Under the pieces are notes generated by a model. The model did not search any database, was not told where the DNA came from, and was given only the letters and a program-made list of their open reading frames with translations. The translations under genes and the position numbers were made by a program. A stretch of 64,000 nucleotides of DNA. It comes from Boswellia sacra (Eukaryota > Streptophyta > Magnoliopsida > Sapindales > Burseraceae). This document shows, piece after piece, positions 38,399-49,057 of the stretch (the first letter of the stretch is position 1; every line of letters starts with the position of its first letter). The stretch is from the NCBI GenBank assembly GCA_013180625.2, contig SNVD02013892.1, positions 496,001-560,000 on the forward strand, read 5' to 3'.

Positions 38399-38626
38399 CA
38401 TAAAGGTAAGAAATTTGTGTAATTTGTCTTGTATTCTCATTGACATGTTCTTAGCTAATTATACACAGTACAATGATATTGAATAGCAAATGTAATAACT
38501 ATTATATATACACAATCCCTATAATTGATCATTTACATTAATAGAGAATTACAGGGATAGTTGACCCTAAGTTAATGAAGCAGATTTCTCATTATACCCT
38601 AAGTTACTGGAGCAAATTGCTCATTA
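38399..38626 (-). repeat. Copia 3' LTR with internal duplication
   Basis: Matches 44882-45077 over 196 bp; the segment ending CTCATTA is then repeated 32 bp further on (ends at 38594 and 38626). A purine-rich CTTGCGGAGGC on the minus strand (about 38628-38638) is a candidate polypurine tract. Confidence 0.75.
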
Positions 38627-38639
38627 TGCCTCCGCAAGA

Positions 38640-40478
38640 TTGGGGTTGCAGGATGAACACCAAGCTTGAAACGATGATGGAGAAATGAAGACTTCAGTAG
38701 TGACTTTATGAGAGACTCAGCCAATTGATCTAAAGAAGATACATGGGCTACACGAAGTTGTCGCTTGAGAACTTGGTCACGAACAAAATAGTAATCAAGT
38801 GCAACATGCTTCGTGCAAAAGTGAAAAACTGGATTAGCAGCAAGATACGTTGCACCAAGATTATCACAGTAGATGGTGGGAGTGATAGTGGGCTTGATGT
38901 GGTGGTCTAGCAGAAGATGTTGAATCCAGTTGATTTCAGCAGTAGTAGAAGCAACAGCTCAATATTCAGCCTCGGTAGACGAGCGAGTAATTGTTTATTG
39001 TTTTTTGGAACTCCAACTTATAGGATTTGGACCAAGAAAGGTAATATAGGCGGATGTGGAGCAATGATTTTCAGGATCACCAACCCAGTCAGCATCATAG
39101 AAGGTATAAAGTGTTAGTGGAGCAAACCGATGCAAGAGGAGTCCATGGGATATAGTTCCATTGAGATAACGAAGCACACGCTTCATAGCACGCCAGTGAT
39201 TTTCAGTTGGTCGATGCATAAATTGAGAAAGTTTATTAACTGCAAAACAAATATCTGGTCGAGTAAGAGACAAATATTGGAGAGCACCAACGATCTGACG
39301 AAATGGCTCAGCATCAATAGGACTGCTATTATCATGTAATGAGAGAGGCTCGGTGGTAAACAGTGGAGTGGATACAAGTTTGCAGTCGAGCATGTTATTT
39401 TTTTAGAGAAGGTCCTGGATGTATTTTCGTTGAGAGAGAAACAAACCAGAGGATGTCGAATGAGCTTCGATACTAAGGAAATAATAAAGATCACCAAGAT
39501 CTTTAAGGAAAAAACGAGCAGCCAATCTTTGAATAAGTGTATTGACGAGAGCGAGAGACGAGCCTGTGATAATGATATCATCAACATAGACAAGAAGATA
39601 GAGAGTGAGACCATGTTGATTAAATATGAATAAGGAAGTGTCTGACCTGGAATTTTTGAAGCCTTGAGCAATAAGAAAGGAACTCAATTCCATGTACCAA
39701 GCCCGTGGAGCTTGGCGGAAGCTGTAGATCGCTGTGCGCAACTTAAAAACATGTGTGGGATAATCAGAGTGAATAAATCCCAGTGGCTGAGCCATGTAAA
39801 CATCATCTTCAAGATGTCCTTGTAAAAAGGCATTATTGATATCTAATTGGCGAAGGGGCCAACCAAAATGAAGCGCAATGATGAGTATGATGTGCACAGT
39901 AGCTGGTTTGACCACTGGACTGAAGATAGAATGGAAATCAACACCAGTCGTTGATGAAAGCCTTTAGCAACTAATCGAGCCTTGAACTGATCAATAGTCC
40001 CATCTACTTTTCTTTTAGTCCTATAAACCCATTTACAACCAATAATATTTTGTGTGTGATTATAAGGAACCAGTTTCCAAGTGTTATTGCTGGTTAGAGC
40101 ATGAAATTCATCAGTCATGGCACGACACCAAGTGGGGTCTTTTTGGGCTTGACGAAAAGTGGTTGGTTCATGGAACTCAACGGTATTTGTTATGAGAAAG
40201 AGATGGTAGTCAGATAAGCGAGGATTTGGTTTGAAAATATTATGACAAGATCGAGTAGCCATTGGATGGGGATGGTGGGTTGGTGAAATGATAGAAGTAT
40301 TATTATTAGGAGTGGATGGGCCTTGATGAGATGAGTTAGGATTATTTGGATTGGATTGTGGGTCAAAGCACATGGATATCGAGGTGGTATTATTTGGGTG
40401 AGGACTGTCTTTAGAGGTAAGTGAGGTGTTTAAGACTGGGTGTGAGGGAAGAGAAGAATTGGATGTGGTAGGTGTCAT
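38640..40478 (-). pseudogene. Copia reverse transcriptase and RNase H
   Basis: Reading order on the minus strand: 40478-39843 carries the pol linker and N-terminal RT (WCRAMTDEFHAL, GCKWVYR.K), 39915-39403 carries LRTAIYSFRQAPRAWYMEL and the catalytic YVDDIIITGS, 39393-38995 carries the RT end ([19 protein letters not shown]), and RNase H continues to about 38650 with YCDNLGATYLAANPVFH and ADQL/LAESL-type motifs. At least three frame breaks. The catalytic YVDD is retained. Confidence 0.85.
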
Positions 40479-40485
40479 GGATGTG

Positions 40486-40893
40486 TCAGAAGTTCTGTTG
40501 CAATAAGTCAGGACTGGAAGAATTTTGTTGTAGGGGTGTCAACAATGATGCATCATCGGAGTGGCCTATCACAGAAGCGACACAGTGGAGTTGAGGTGGG
40601 TAGGAAAGAGATGATAAGTCATGCTCAATGTGGGAGAAAGACTCAGGGGAAGGTGAGTGTCCTAAAATCCCACATGGGTTGTCCAATTCTAGAAGGATGA
40701 GAGATGGAGTCCATTGTTGAAGAAGAGTGTCTGTGAGAGAGAATGCAGCAGAGATAGATTTAGGAAAAGGAAAGTGATCTTCTACAAACACTACATGCCG
40801 AAAGAGGTAAGTCTTCGTTGTTTTTGGGTCATAACATTTATAGGCATTATGAGTGGTAGAGTAACCAATAAAGATGCAAGGAATTGATTTGGG
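40486..40893 (-). pseudogene. Copia integrase C-terminal / linker region
   Basis: A frame of 101 aa (40791-40486) starting VEDHFPFPK follows the integrase core. It is Ser/Pro/Gln-rich, like the variable linker between integrase and RT in RE1-type elements. Separated by stops from both sides. Confidence 0.6.
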
Positions 40894-41702
40894 TTACAAT
40901 TTGTGTTGATTGTAAGGCTGTAACCAGGGATAACAGAGACATTTGAAGACCCGGAGTTTATGGTAGTTTAGAGATTTGTTGAAAAGCTTCTCAAAAGGTG
41001 AAAGAAAGGTGAGGAGTGGTGTAGGAAGCTGATTAATAAGGTAAACCAAGGTGAGAAAGGCTGCATGCCAGAAGGATAAAGGCAAAGAGGCTTGATGGAG
41101 AAGTGTGAGACCAGTTTCAATTTCAATAATATGGGGGTGACATCGTTCAGCAGTACCTATGATTTGCGGAGTGTATGGTGGTGATGTAAGATGTTGGATA
41201 CCACAGTTTTGAGCAATTTTGTGAGCTCCATGATATTCCGTTCCACCATCAGTATATAAGGTAATAATTTTAGTTTGAAAATAATTTTCAATTAAATTTT
41301 TAAAATGATGGAACAAGGTAGGAACTTCAGATTTTGTTTTTAGTAAGTACAGCCACGTATACTTAGTAAAATGGTCCACAAAAATAATATGGTAACGAGA
41401 ATTGTCAAAACCAGTGATAGGAGCAGGGCCCCAAACATCAGAATATATTAATTCAAGAGGTTTAGTACTAGATAAAGTATTAAATCCAAAAGGTAGACGA
41501 TGACTTTTATTGCAAAAATAAGAATTGCAAGAAGTAGATGAAGATTTACTAGATATATTAAGAGCATGATTGGAGATGAGTTTGTGAAGAATACGATCTG
41601 AGGGATGTCCCAAGTGACGATGCCTTTGGTGATGAGATCCTTTTGTAGATAAGAAGAGCTTTGGTGATGGAGATAGTTTAGGCCACTAGTAGATGTTACC
41701 AT
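40894..41702 (-). pseudogene. Copia pre-integrase and integrase
   Basis: Contains MGHPSDRILHKL (pre-integrase), then the integrase core with YSDVWGPAP, YTDGGTEY and a degenerate third block ending TAERCHPHIIE. The three acidic residues D, D and E are present, but the usual QNG before the Glu is altered to QIIG. The zinc-finger CxxC is also altered (CNSYFC). Confidence 0.83.
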
Positions 41703-41945
41703 TATTCCGCCCTTTGATGAGAGGTGCCCCCGTGGTGAGGTTCTTTACAATAAAATGGTTAGAAAAAAATTCGATGGAGGCATTATTATGCTTGCAAAAT
41801 TGAGAAACTGAGATTAGGTTCCTTTTAATCATGGGTGCACACAAAACATTATTCAGCTGAAAATTTGATTTAAAAGATGATAGAGTAGTAGAGCCAATAT
41901 GGGTGATCGGAATACCTGAGCCATTTCCAATGATTATGTCATCTG
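41686..41945 (-). pseudogene. Copia protease, downstream part
   Basis: The frame resumes after the solo LTR insertion with DIIIGNGSGIPITHIGS and LNNVLCAPMIKRNLISVSQF, typical protease C-terminal and linker sequence of RE1-type Copia elements. The upstream part, including the active site, is at 43771 and above. Confidence 0.82.
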
Positions 41946-43770
41946 TGTTAGCCATAAGGCTACATGATAATTTTAATGATAACAATACATATTGATTCAT
42001 AAGGTGTTACTAATATTTTTATTTATGTGCAAGAATAAGATTCAATGAAATATTTGTAAAATCAAGAGGAGGCTTATTAAAATGAAGTGTTGAAGCTAAG
42101 GAGAAGACTACATGTTAAAGGCACCAAAGTTTAAGAACAAGGTTTAATTCAAGGAATGTGGCACATGAGCAATGTTCAATCAATTGGTCATATATTTTTC
42201 TAAAAATGTCCAAATTACATGCTTCTTAAGCCTTTGAAAAGCTTACGCAATTTATAACATTTCATATGTTTTAAAGAAATTCAAATTTCACGTGCAAGGT
42301 TGTCCAAATCATCATGCAATTTGAAAGACAAATGGAAGCAGCTGATATGAGCACCAAATACTCTTTTAGACATATTTTGAGCTAGAAATATCAAAATGAC
42401 TTGATTCTTATGGCATTGGAAAGAGGACTTAATGAGTCACATTTCATATGTTTTGAAGAAATTCAAATTTTAAATGGAAGGCCAACATAATTGACATGCA
42501 ATTCGGTGGACTGACATAGAGAAGAAAAATTAACTCATATGAGCACTGAATTATGTTTTATCCATATCTTGAGCTAGAGATATCCAAATAACTTGATTCT
42601 TATGGAATTGGAAAGGTGATTTAATTGATCACATTTCATATTATTTAAAGAAATTTAAATTTCAAATGGAAGGCCGACATAATACACATGCAAATCGGTG
42701 GACTGACACAAGAAAGAAAAATCAAGTCACATGAGCACTGAATGGTGCTTTGGCCATATCTTGAGCTACAGATATCCAAATTACTTGGTTCCTGATGCGT
42801 TGGAAAGCTTATTCAATTTTCAGATCTTTTATGTTTTGCAAATTTTCAAATTTCAAATGAAAAATTGACAAAAATGGCAGACAAGATTTCAGTTTTTATG
42901 GTGGGCAGAAAATTTGGAGTTGGTGTCTTCACTTGATTAAGTTCATCCCATTTGCCTATAAAAGGAGCCCTTCTCCCATGCATTCAATAAGCATCTATCA
43001 AGCAAAAAATAATAGAAATATCAAGTCTAGAGAGCTTTTATATTCTTTATGTACTCTTTGAAGAGAGTTGTAACTTTGTTGTAAAAATTTTCTTTGTTCT
43101 TGTATTGTGGTGAGAGTGAGATCTTCTTGTAAAGGATAAAAGTTATCCTTGAGAGAACTCTTGGTGTGTTGTTATCAAGAGTTGAAGGAAGTTGCCTTGA
43201 TGAGGTTGTTCATCAAGAAAAACTCTTGGTGTGTTGTTATCAAGAGTTGGAGGAAAAAGCCTTGGTGAGGTTATTCATCAAGAAGAACTCTTGGTGTGGT
43301 ATTATCAAGAGATGAAGGAAGAAGTCTTGGTGAGGTTGTTCATCAAGAAGAACTCTTGGTGTGGTGTTATCAAGAGTTAAAGGAAAAAGTCTTGGTAAAG
43401 TTGTTCATCAAGCAAGTTGTAAAGTATTCTATAACTTAGTGGAGAGCCTAGCTTGTAGAGGAGCTAAGAGTCCGTGGACGTAAGCAAGGTTTGTCGAACC
43501 ACGTAAATTGAGTTTGCACTCTCTCATTCCCTATCCTCTTTACATTTACTTGCACTTGTGATTGTTCAATATTGATATTGTTAAGCTCTTGATTACATCT
43601 TAGATAACTTATATTTTCATCTTCTTTACCTTTATTCTTAAAAAAAAAAAAAAGTGAACTAATTTTAATCTTTCAAGAAAACTTTTCTAAATCCGTTTTT
43701 ATAAATAAAACCCAATTATCCGCCCCCCCCCCCCTGCCCCGCCCCTTGGGTTGCCATACTTGGGTCAACA
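41946..43770 (+). repeat. 1.8-kb solo LTR inserted in the Copia protease
   Basis: Starts TGTTAGCC and ends GGTCAACA, with perfect 5-bp target duplications ATCTG (41941-41945 and 43771-43775). Joining the flanks after removing one duplication keeps the Copia protease in frame. It has a TATA box TATAAAAG (42957-42964) on the plus strand, a 5' leader-like region after it, a four-fold 65-bp repeat (43156-43413) and a C-rich tail. No gag or pol lies inside, so it is a solo LTR or a very short non-autonomous element. Family unknown. Confidence 0.83.
43156..43413. repeat. 65-bp tandem repeat, four copies
   Basis: The motif AACTCTTGGTGTG begins at 43156, 43221, 43286 and 43351, exactly 65 bp apart. 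Each unit contains ATCAAGAG..GAAGGAA and TGATGAGGTTGTTCATCAAG-like parts that can form short hairpins (CTCTTG/CAAGAG). It lies downstream of the TATA box of the solo LTR. Confidence 0.9.
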
Positions 43771-43775
43771 ATCTG

Positions 43776-44913
43776 ATCCATCATAATCTGAATATATTAC
43801 TAGGTTCTTAAGATCTGATGTTACATCATGTGAAGCACCAGAACCCATAATCCAGTTAGGTTCAGTTGGATCACAGAATTGGCACACTGATTTCAATTGA
43901 TGGAAACGATTATTGTTGTGTCCTGACCAAGACTGATTGTTTTGGCTACCTTGATTGTAGGAATTGTTGTTGCTGCTTTGAAAGTTGTGTTGAGTGCAGT
44001 ATGTATTTTGCATTTGGCCTCTTTGATGAAAGTTTCTGTGGGCTTGATTTGGCAGATTCTTATTGTTTTGATTGTTGAATTTTTTGCCACCATTGTTGTG
44101 ATTATTGTTGTTTCGTTGTGTATATTGAATAGTGAACAGGTTTGGATCTTTTCGGGCATCATCAAGTTTGAGAAACATCTCATGATCTGCAAGTTTCTCA
44201 TAAAGCTCCTCAAAAGAAATGGGTTCAGATCTGGCCCGAATTCCTGCACTAATCTCTTTGAAATCATGGTTGAGTCCCCTCAACACATGATTAACAATCT
44301 CATCCTCGGTAAGTGGATAACCAATCAAAGCCAAATCATTAGTAACACTTTTAATAAGTTACATGTATTCAGAAACAGATTTATCTTCCTTGCTTATGTT
44401 TGTCAGAACATCTCAAAGGGTGAGATAGCGAGTCATTGATCGATTTGCATAGGTTTCATTGATTTTTTGCCAAGCTTAAGCTGCTATTGCAACACCACTG
44501 AGAGAAGGTTGAACCGCAATGGTTGATGAAGAGAACATAGCGTGTCTGATGAGAGCATCTTGATGGAGCCATTTTTGAAAATCTGGGTTAGCTACTCTTT
44601 CATTGTTTTGTGTTATGAATTTTGGTGGGCAAGGAAAGGAGCCATCTAGATATCCATCTAGATCATAACCTAGCATTAGAGTTTCAAATTGTGATTTCCA
44701 GGAAGAGAAATTTGTAGGTGTTAATTTTAGGGGTAGTTGGGTGGAGGAGTTTATGACAATAATTTCATTGATGGATTGTAGAGAGCTGAAAGGGAATGTT
44801 TGCAATGCAGAGGAGGAAGATGCTTCAGCCATGATTGAAAAAAAAAAAAACTTCTCGTTGGAGATAGTGGCTCTGATACCATATAAAGGTAACAAATTTG
44901 TATAATTTGTCAT
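43776..44913 (-). pseudogene. Copia gag and protease start
   Basis: A gag frame from 44913 (44844 for the MAEASSSSALQTFPF start) to 44476 with FSSWKSQFETLMLGYDLDGYLDG. The second frame, 44334-43776, has the gag core (MALIGYPLTEDEIVNHVLRGL), an Asn-rich linker and the protease start WIMGSGASHDVTSDL. The normal active site is DSGAS; here Asp is Gly, so the protease would be inactive. No classic CCHC knuckle is visible, which is usual for some RE1-type elements. A frame break separates the two pieces. Confidence 0.82.
44869..44881 (-). promoter_or_regulatory. Copia primer binding site (tRNA-iMet)
   Basis: TGGTATCAGAGCC on the minus strand directly after the 5' LTR. Confidence 0.9.
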
Positions 44914-45077
44914 GTTTTCTCATTTACATGTTCTTAGCTATTTATACACATTACAATGATATTGAATAGGAAATGTAATAACTATTATATATACACAATC
45001 CCTATAATTCATCATTTACATTAATAGAGAATTAAAGGAATAGTTGACCCTAAGTTAATGGAGTAGATTGCTCATTA
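44882..45077 (-). repeat. Copia 5' LTR
   Basis: 196 bp. On the minus strand it begins TAATGAGCAATC and ends TACCTTTATA, so the ends are not the usual TG...CA. It is collinear with the 3' LTR at 38399. Confidence 0.8.
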
Positions 45078-45082
45078 AATGA

Positions 45083-45900
45083 GTTGGAGGCCGCTGGAAG
45101 TGGAAGAGCACCTAGAAGCACAATAGAGGAGAGTGGAGGCATGGAAGAGCACCTGTAAGTGCAATGAAGGAAAGTGGAAGAGTGTCTGGAAGTGAAGCTG
45201 GAGGCGGTTGGAAGTAGAGCTGGAAGTAGAGGCAAGTAGGTTTTATTCAACATTGAAGGAGAAATTAAACCAATATAACTGAAGTGGAAGTGGAATGAGC
45301 TAAAGACAGTTGGAAGTGGATGTGCACCTGGAAGCTCAACAAATGAGAGTGGACGCGTGGAGGAGTGCCTGCAAATGCGACAAAGGAGAGTAGAAAAATG
45401 TTTGGAAGTGGAGCTGGAGGCGATTGGAAGTAAAGCTTGCGATGCTGCGACGATGGAATGGAGCTGCAGAGGAATTGCGGTGGAGTGCAGCCCTGAAGGA
45501 GTGGCTAGAAGTGGAGCTGGAGGTGAAGGTGGCTAGGGTTCTTTCAATGTTAAAGGAGAAATTAGCCCAATATAATCGAAGTGGAAGTGGAAGTGGAATG
45601 GGTTGGAGGCGACTGAAAGTGGAGGAATGTTTGGAAGTGCAACAGAGAAAAGTGGAGGCATGGAGGAGCGCCTGCATATGCACAATGAAGGAGACTAGAA
45701 AAGCGCTTGGAAGTAGAGCTGGAGGCGGCTGGAAATGGAGCTTGCAACGCCACATCGGTGGAGTGAAGTCGTGGAAGAATGGCAATGGAGCCTTGGAGGA
45801 GCAGCAGTGGAGTCGTGAAAGAGCAGCTAAAGCTCGAGGCAGCTAGAAGTGGAATTGGAGCTGTAGGCAGCTAGGGTTCATTCAACATTAAAGGAGAAGT
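45083..45900. repeat. Purine-rich tandem repeat inside the Mutator-like element
   Basis: Units begin near CAATATAA..GAAGTGGAAGTGGAATG (38372 for the unit split by the Copia element, 45273, 45569) and end near GGGTTC.TTCAA.(A/G)TTAAAGGAGAA. They are 200-330 bp long, full of GGAAGTGGAGCTGGAGGCG-type motifs, giving a strong purine bias on the plus strand. Open frames on both strands here (for example 45424-45846 plus and 45336-45785 minus) come from the repeat and do not look like a known protein. Confidence 0.7.
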
Positions 45901-46168
45901 ATATTTAGGGTTCAATTATGAAAGGTTAGGAATGGACATTTTTAATTTTATGTAACTGATTCAGTGTGGCAAAGACTACAATAACAATCAAATGACCATT
46001 ATAACCTTTCATAATCAACTTATTTACATCCATTTAACGGCATAACTAACAGAAATGAGGTACATGATGAGTTTCTTAAAACATAGGGAACAAATTTAGA
46101 CAAAAGTATAAAAGGTCCATTTCTGTGATATTATGCCAAAAGGTAGGAGTAATCCGTGGTATTATCCC

Positions 46169-46447
46169 AATATTTTGAGTTTTAATAAAATCTAGTCAAG
46201 TTCAATACAAATACCAAATTTAACCTTAGCTTCTCATATGGCGAGTTGTATCTTTGTATATTTCAAATACCAAATTTGCCCTATTTCAATCAAAAAAGAA
46301 TGATGTTCATTCCAAATTCTCTCCCAATTTTTTTTATTATAGATTATATATATTTAATTAATATTTGTCAAATAAATAATTTGATGTTGTAATAAGTGAT
46401 GTAACAGTTTTAAATATATGTCATGTCATATAGGAAGCATAAATTTA
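46169..46447. other. Spacer between two transposons
   Basis: No feature recognised. Confidence 0.4.
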
Positions 46448-46687
46448 GAGTTCAGCTACGGTACAGTTGCTGTACTGATACAGCAACTGTGCTAATATAT
46501 AAAAGTCATAATTATATGTATAAAAGTCGTAAACGAGTGAATAAAAATTTTGTTTACAACTTTTATGTATTCATTTACAACTTTACGATTTTTATTCACT
46601 CATTTACGATTTTTATAAATTGTTTACGATTTTTACACATTTGGCACGGTTGTTGTACTGGTACAGCAACTGTACCGTACCATTTTC
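46448..46687. mobile_element. 240-bp Mutator-like MITE
   Basis: Ends are inverted repeats over about 40 bp (TACGGTACAGTTGCTGTAC near both ends, with TACAGCAACTGTGC inside the left and TACAACAACCGTGC in the inverted right). It is flanked by perfect 10-bp copies of CATAAATTTA (46438-46447 and 46688-46697). The interior has TACGATTTTTATTCACTCAT-like repeats in both directions. No coding capacity. Confidence 0.82.
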
Positions 46688-46935
46688 CATAAATTTAAGA
46701 TTAATTTTGGAATATATATTACTTCTCTTAATTGATAGTTGGACAATTTATTATATATTTGTCTAACTATTTAAATACTCAACAAGTCTTTAACAAAGTA
46801 TCAAAAAAGTAGCCAAAAGTAGCCAATTTGATACTTAATAAGGTGATTAAAAAGAAAAGCATTTTGTTAAAATTTTTAATTGCTGTCAACAATTGGCTAC
46901 TTTTGCATTTTCTCTTTTTTTTTTTTTTTTTAAAG

Positions 46936-47085
46936 GTTTTTTGGGGGGGTTGGGGTTTGGTGTGTTGGGGTTGTGGGCGTGGGGTGTGGGTGGGTGCGCG
47001 GGACGGTGTGTGGGGGTTTTGGTGTAGGGGTGGGGGGTGGGGATTGTGGGGTGGGTTGTGGGGTGTGGGAAGTGGTGTGCCGGGG
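46936..47085 (+). repeat. G-rich, quadruplex-prone tract upstream of zinc-finger gene
   Basis: About 150 bp of almost only G and T on the plus strand with many GGG to GGGGGGG runs separated by 1-6 bases, directly after a long T run. It lies 300-450 bp upstream of the ATG at 47387. Such spacing fits G-quadruplex formation; this is inferred from sequence only. Confidence 0.7.
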
Positions 47086-47386
47086 CAAAATTTTGATATT
47101 TTCAATAGCCAGGCAGCCAGTGGGCCCAATTATATGGGCTTGATGTCGGTCCTTGTATCTCTAGGCTGGGAAAATTTTGGGCTTGGCTGAAGTTAATGGA
47201 TCAAACCCAAAATCTATTTGATCCAATCCAAACTACTCCCTCATCTTTCTTTACCTTTCCAGACGGTCCACATCACTCCAGAAAGAACACGATACAAATT
47301 CAAAATTACAAGGAGCTACAAAAGTTAAAAAAAAGAAAAAAAAAGAAATTCAAACCAAAACCGGAGGGTCTCTCTCTGGCAGTACA

Positions 47387-49057
47387 ATGACGATGGTTAT
47401 AGACACGAAACTCGAATCGGGTTTCCCGTACTGGGTTTCGGCTCGGCGTCGTTTCGGTCCGGATTCCCCCTTCTTCGCTTCTGGCAACATCGAACGCGAA
47501 CTCCTCGCCAAGCAGGTTCCCTCTCTTTAATCCCTCCTGATCTTTCCTTCTCTCTCTTTCATTACATGCTTGATTTCATATAAACAGAAATCGAAACGAA
47601 TTATGTTAATTAATTATCTGATTTTGAGTTTGAACCAGTTTAATAGCAACAGCTATGATTAATCGGCTCAGCTGATGCTTATATATTTGAATTTTTCTGT
47701 TTTATTAATGTGCAGGTGGCGTTGGATTTAACTGAGGATGAAAAATGTCAACTTGAGAATATGGTAGTCGAGGATGGCAGGTAATTTTTTTTTTTTTTGA
47801 AAAAAGAATACATAATGGAACTACTTGAAGCAATTTGATTTTTGTTTATGGCTGTAATTTTGCATAATTATTCTCATTTGTTAATATGCGTGTTGAAGAG
47901 TTTGTGCAAATTTTGTCTGATTTTGATAGACAAATGTTTGAGCAGCGGAGTTTGTTGTCCCATTGTTGGTTGTAATGCACGCTTGACTTCTTTGGAGGGA
48001 TTTGAAAATCATTACAGTTCTCGGCATACTGCTTCTTGTTCAGTATGCTCTAGAGTTTACCCGACATCGCGCTTGCTAAGCATACATGTATCCGAAGCCC
48101 ATGATTCTTTCTTTCAGGCAAAAGTTGCTCGCGGCTACCACATGGTAATTTGTTTTTCTTCATAATTTCATAAATTGGTGCTGTGAAATGATGTTCAGCA
48201 TGATAATATTGTTTTCTATTTCCCTTTAGTTGAGGTTAAAACAAATTACTTTTTTTTCTGGTGGCTTTGATATGGAGTATTAGTGCAATTTCAAGTTGTC
48301 ACAGGTGGTTATATTATTATCATTCTGCATCATTTTGGACAGTAATTGTGATATGTGTTTATGTTGACTGAGCTTTTTCCTTATTATTATTTCTTTTTTT
48401 TTCTTTGTCTGTTTTGGTTGGTTATTTGGTATTCTGTATTCCCGTTCCTCATATTGACTTGATTGAGAAAAAGGGAGGAAATGGAAATATAATTAATCTA
48501 TTGAAGATGATGGCTCATGGAATTGATTGTGCATTTAGCAACTTCGTGTCATTGCTTATTTCTTGAATCTGAATTAATAATTTTAACTGGGAGGAGTATT
48601 AGCCATTTTGTTATTGAATTTTCTTGTTTCTATTTTCCTCGTATTTTGCTTTTGCAATATAGTTTAATATTTATACTTGGATATTTGTATGTAACAGTAT
48701 GAATGCCTAGTTGAAGGCTGTGGGTCGAAGTTGAAGGGCTACAAAAGTCGGCAACAACATCTGGTAGACAAGCATAAGTTCCCCGCTTCATTTGAGTTCT
48801 ATAAAAAGTCCCATTTATCCAAAAAACAGAGGCAAAAGAACCAACGTAAACAAGCTACACAGAACATAGAAGCTATGGAAGTGGAAGATGAAACAATCAA
48901 TGGCCTTGTTTCTGCAGTCTCCAAATTAAGCACTTCAGACTCTTCTCCTTCCTCTGTCAGCTTTGGTCGTCGTCATACCCGGGGCCTTACATTTGTGCCT
49001 CGATCTGTTCAGCGTGAAAGAAGACCAGACTCCACTCCAACTGGAACAAAGAGTTAG
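47387..49057 (+). CDS. C2H2 zinc-finger protein, ZNF511-like
   Basis: Exons 47387-47515, 47716-47780, 47946-48144 and 48698-49057 with GT-AG introns give 250 aa. Three C2H2 fingers all use a 12-residue Cys-His gap and a 4-residue His-His gap: C69/C74/H87/H92, C96/C99/H112/H117, and C134/C139/H152/H157. Fingers 1 and 3 have the wide C-x4-C form. The order and the tail FPASFEFYKKSHLSKKQRQKNQ match zinc finger protein 511 homologues, which are conserved in plants and animals; the molecular role is poorly known and nuclear location is likely. The basic lysine-rich stretch (about 170-185) could serve in nuclear import. The start is the first in-frame ATG; M3 is an alternative. The exon 3 acceptor was placed at 47945 because it alone keeps the finger frame. 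Confidence 0.88.

Larger units (their letters stand above)
38399..45077 (-). mobile_element. Ty1/Copia LTR retrotransposon (RE1-like), degenerate
   Basis: Minus orientation. Short LTRs of 196 bp (44882-45077) and about 228 bp (38399-38626, with a 32-bp internal duplication). Primer site at 44869-44881. Internal domains in Copia order: gag, protease, integrase, RT, RNase H. Target duplication AATGA (38394-38398 and 45078-45082). The uninterrupted target (GAAGTGGAATGGGTTGGAGG) is visible in a neighbouring tandem repeat near 45590, which independently confirms the insertion point. Protease is interrupted by a solo LTR (41946-43770). Many frameshifts. Confidence 0.87.
37429..46168. mobile_element. 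Mutator-like element with ~130-bp TIRs (host of a Copia insertion)
   Basis: The left end 37429-37558 and the inverted right end 46039-46168 align without gaps over about 130 bp at roughly 80% identity by eye. They share TTGGCATAAT.TCAC, GACCTTTTA.ACTTTTGTCTAAATTTG and TTTTAAGAAAC.CATCAT. Starts are GGGTTAATG and GGGATAATA. Long TIRs of this type are typical of Mutator-like elements. Flanks AATATTACT and AATATTTTG are only partly similar. Without the Copia element the body is about 2 kb: an AT-rich left part and a tandem-repeat right part (45083-45900). No transposase is visible, so it is non-autonomous. Confidence 0.72.

Noticed and set aside
45424..45846. 140-codon plus-strand and 149-codon minus-strand frames
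   Set aside because: Both derive from a purine-rich tandem repeat; composition explains the openness.
46779..47129. 116-codon proline-rich minus-strand frame and 120-codon glycine/tryptophan-rich plus-strand frame
   Set aside because: Translations of the G/T-rich tract; low complexity, no start context or homology.
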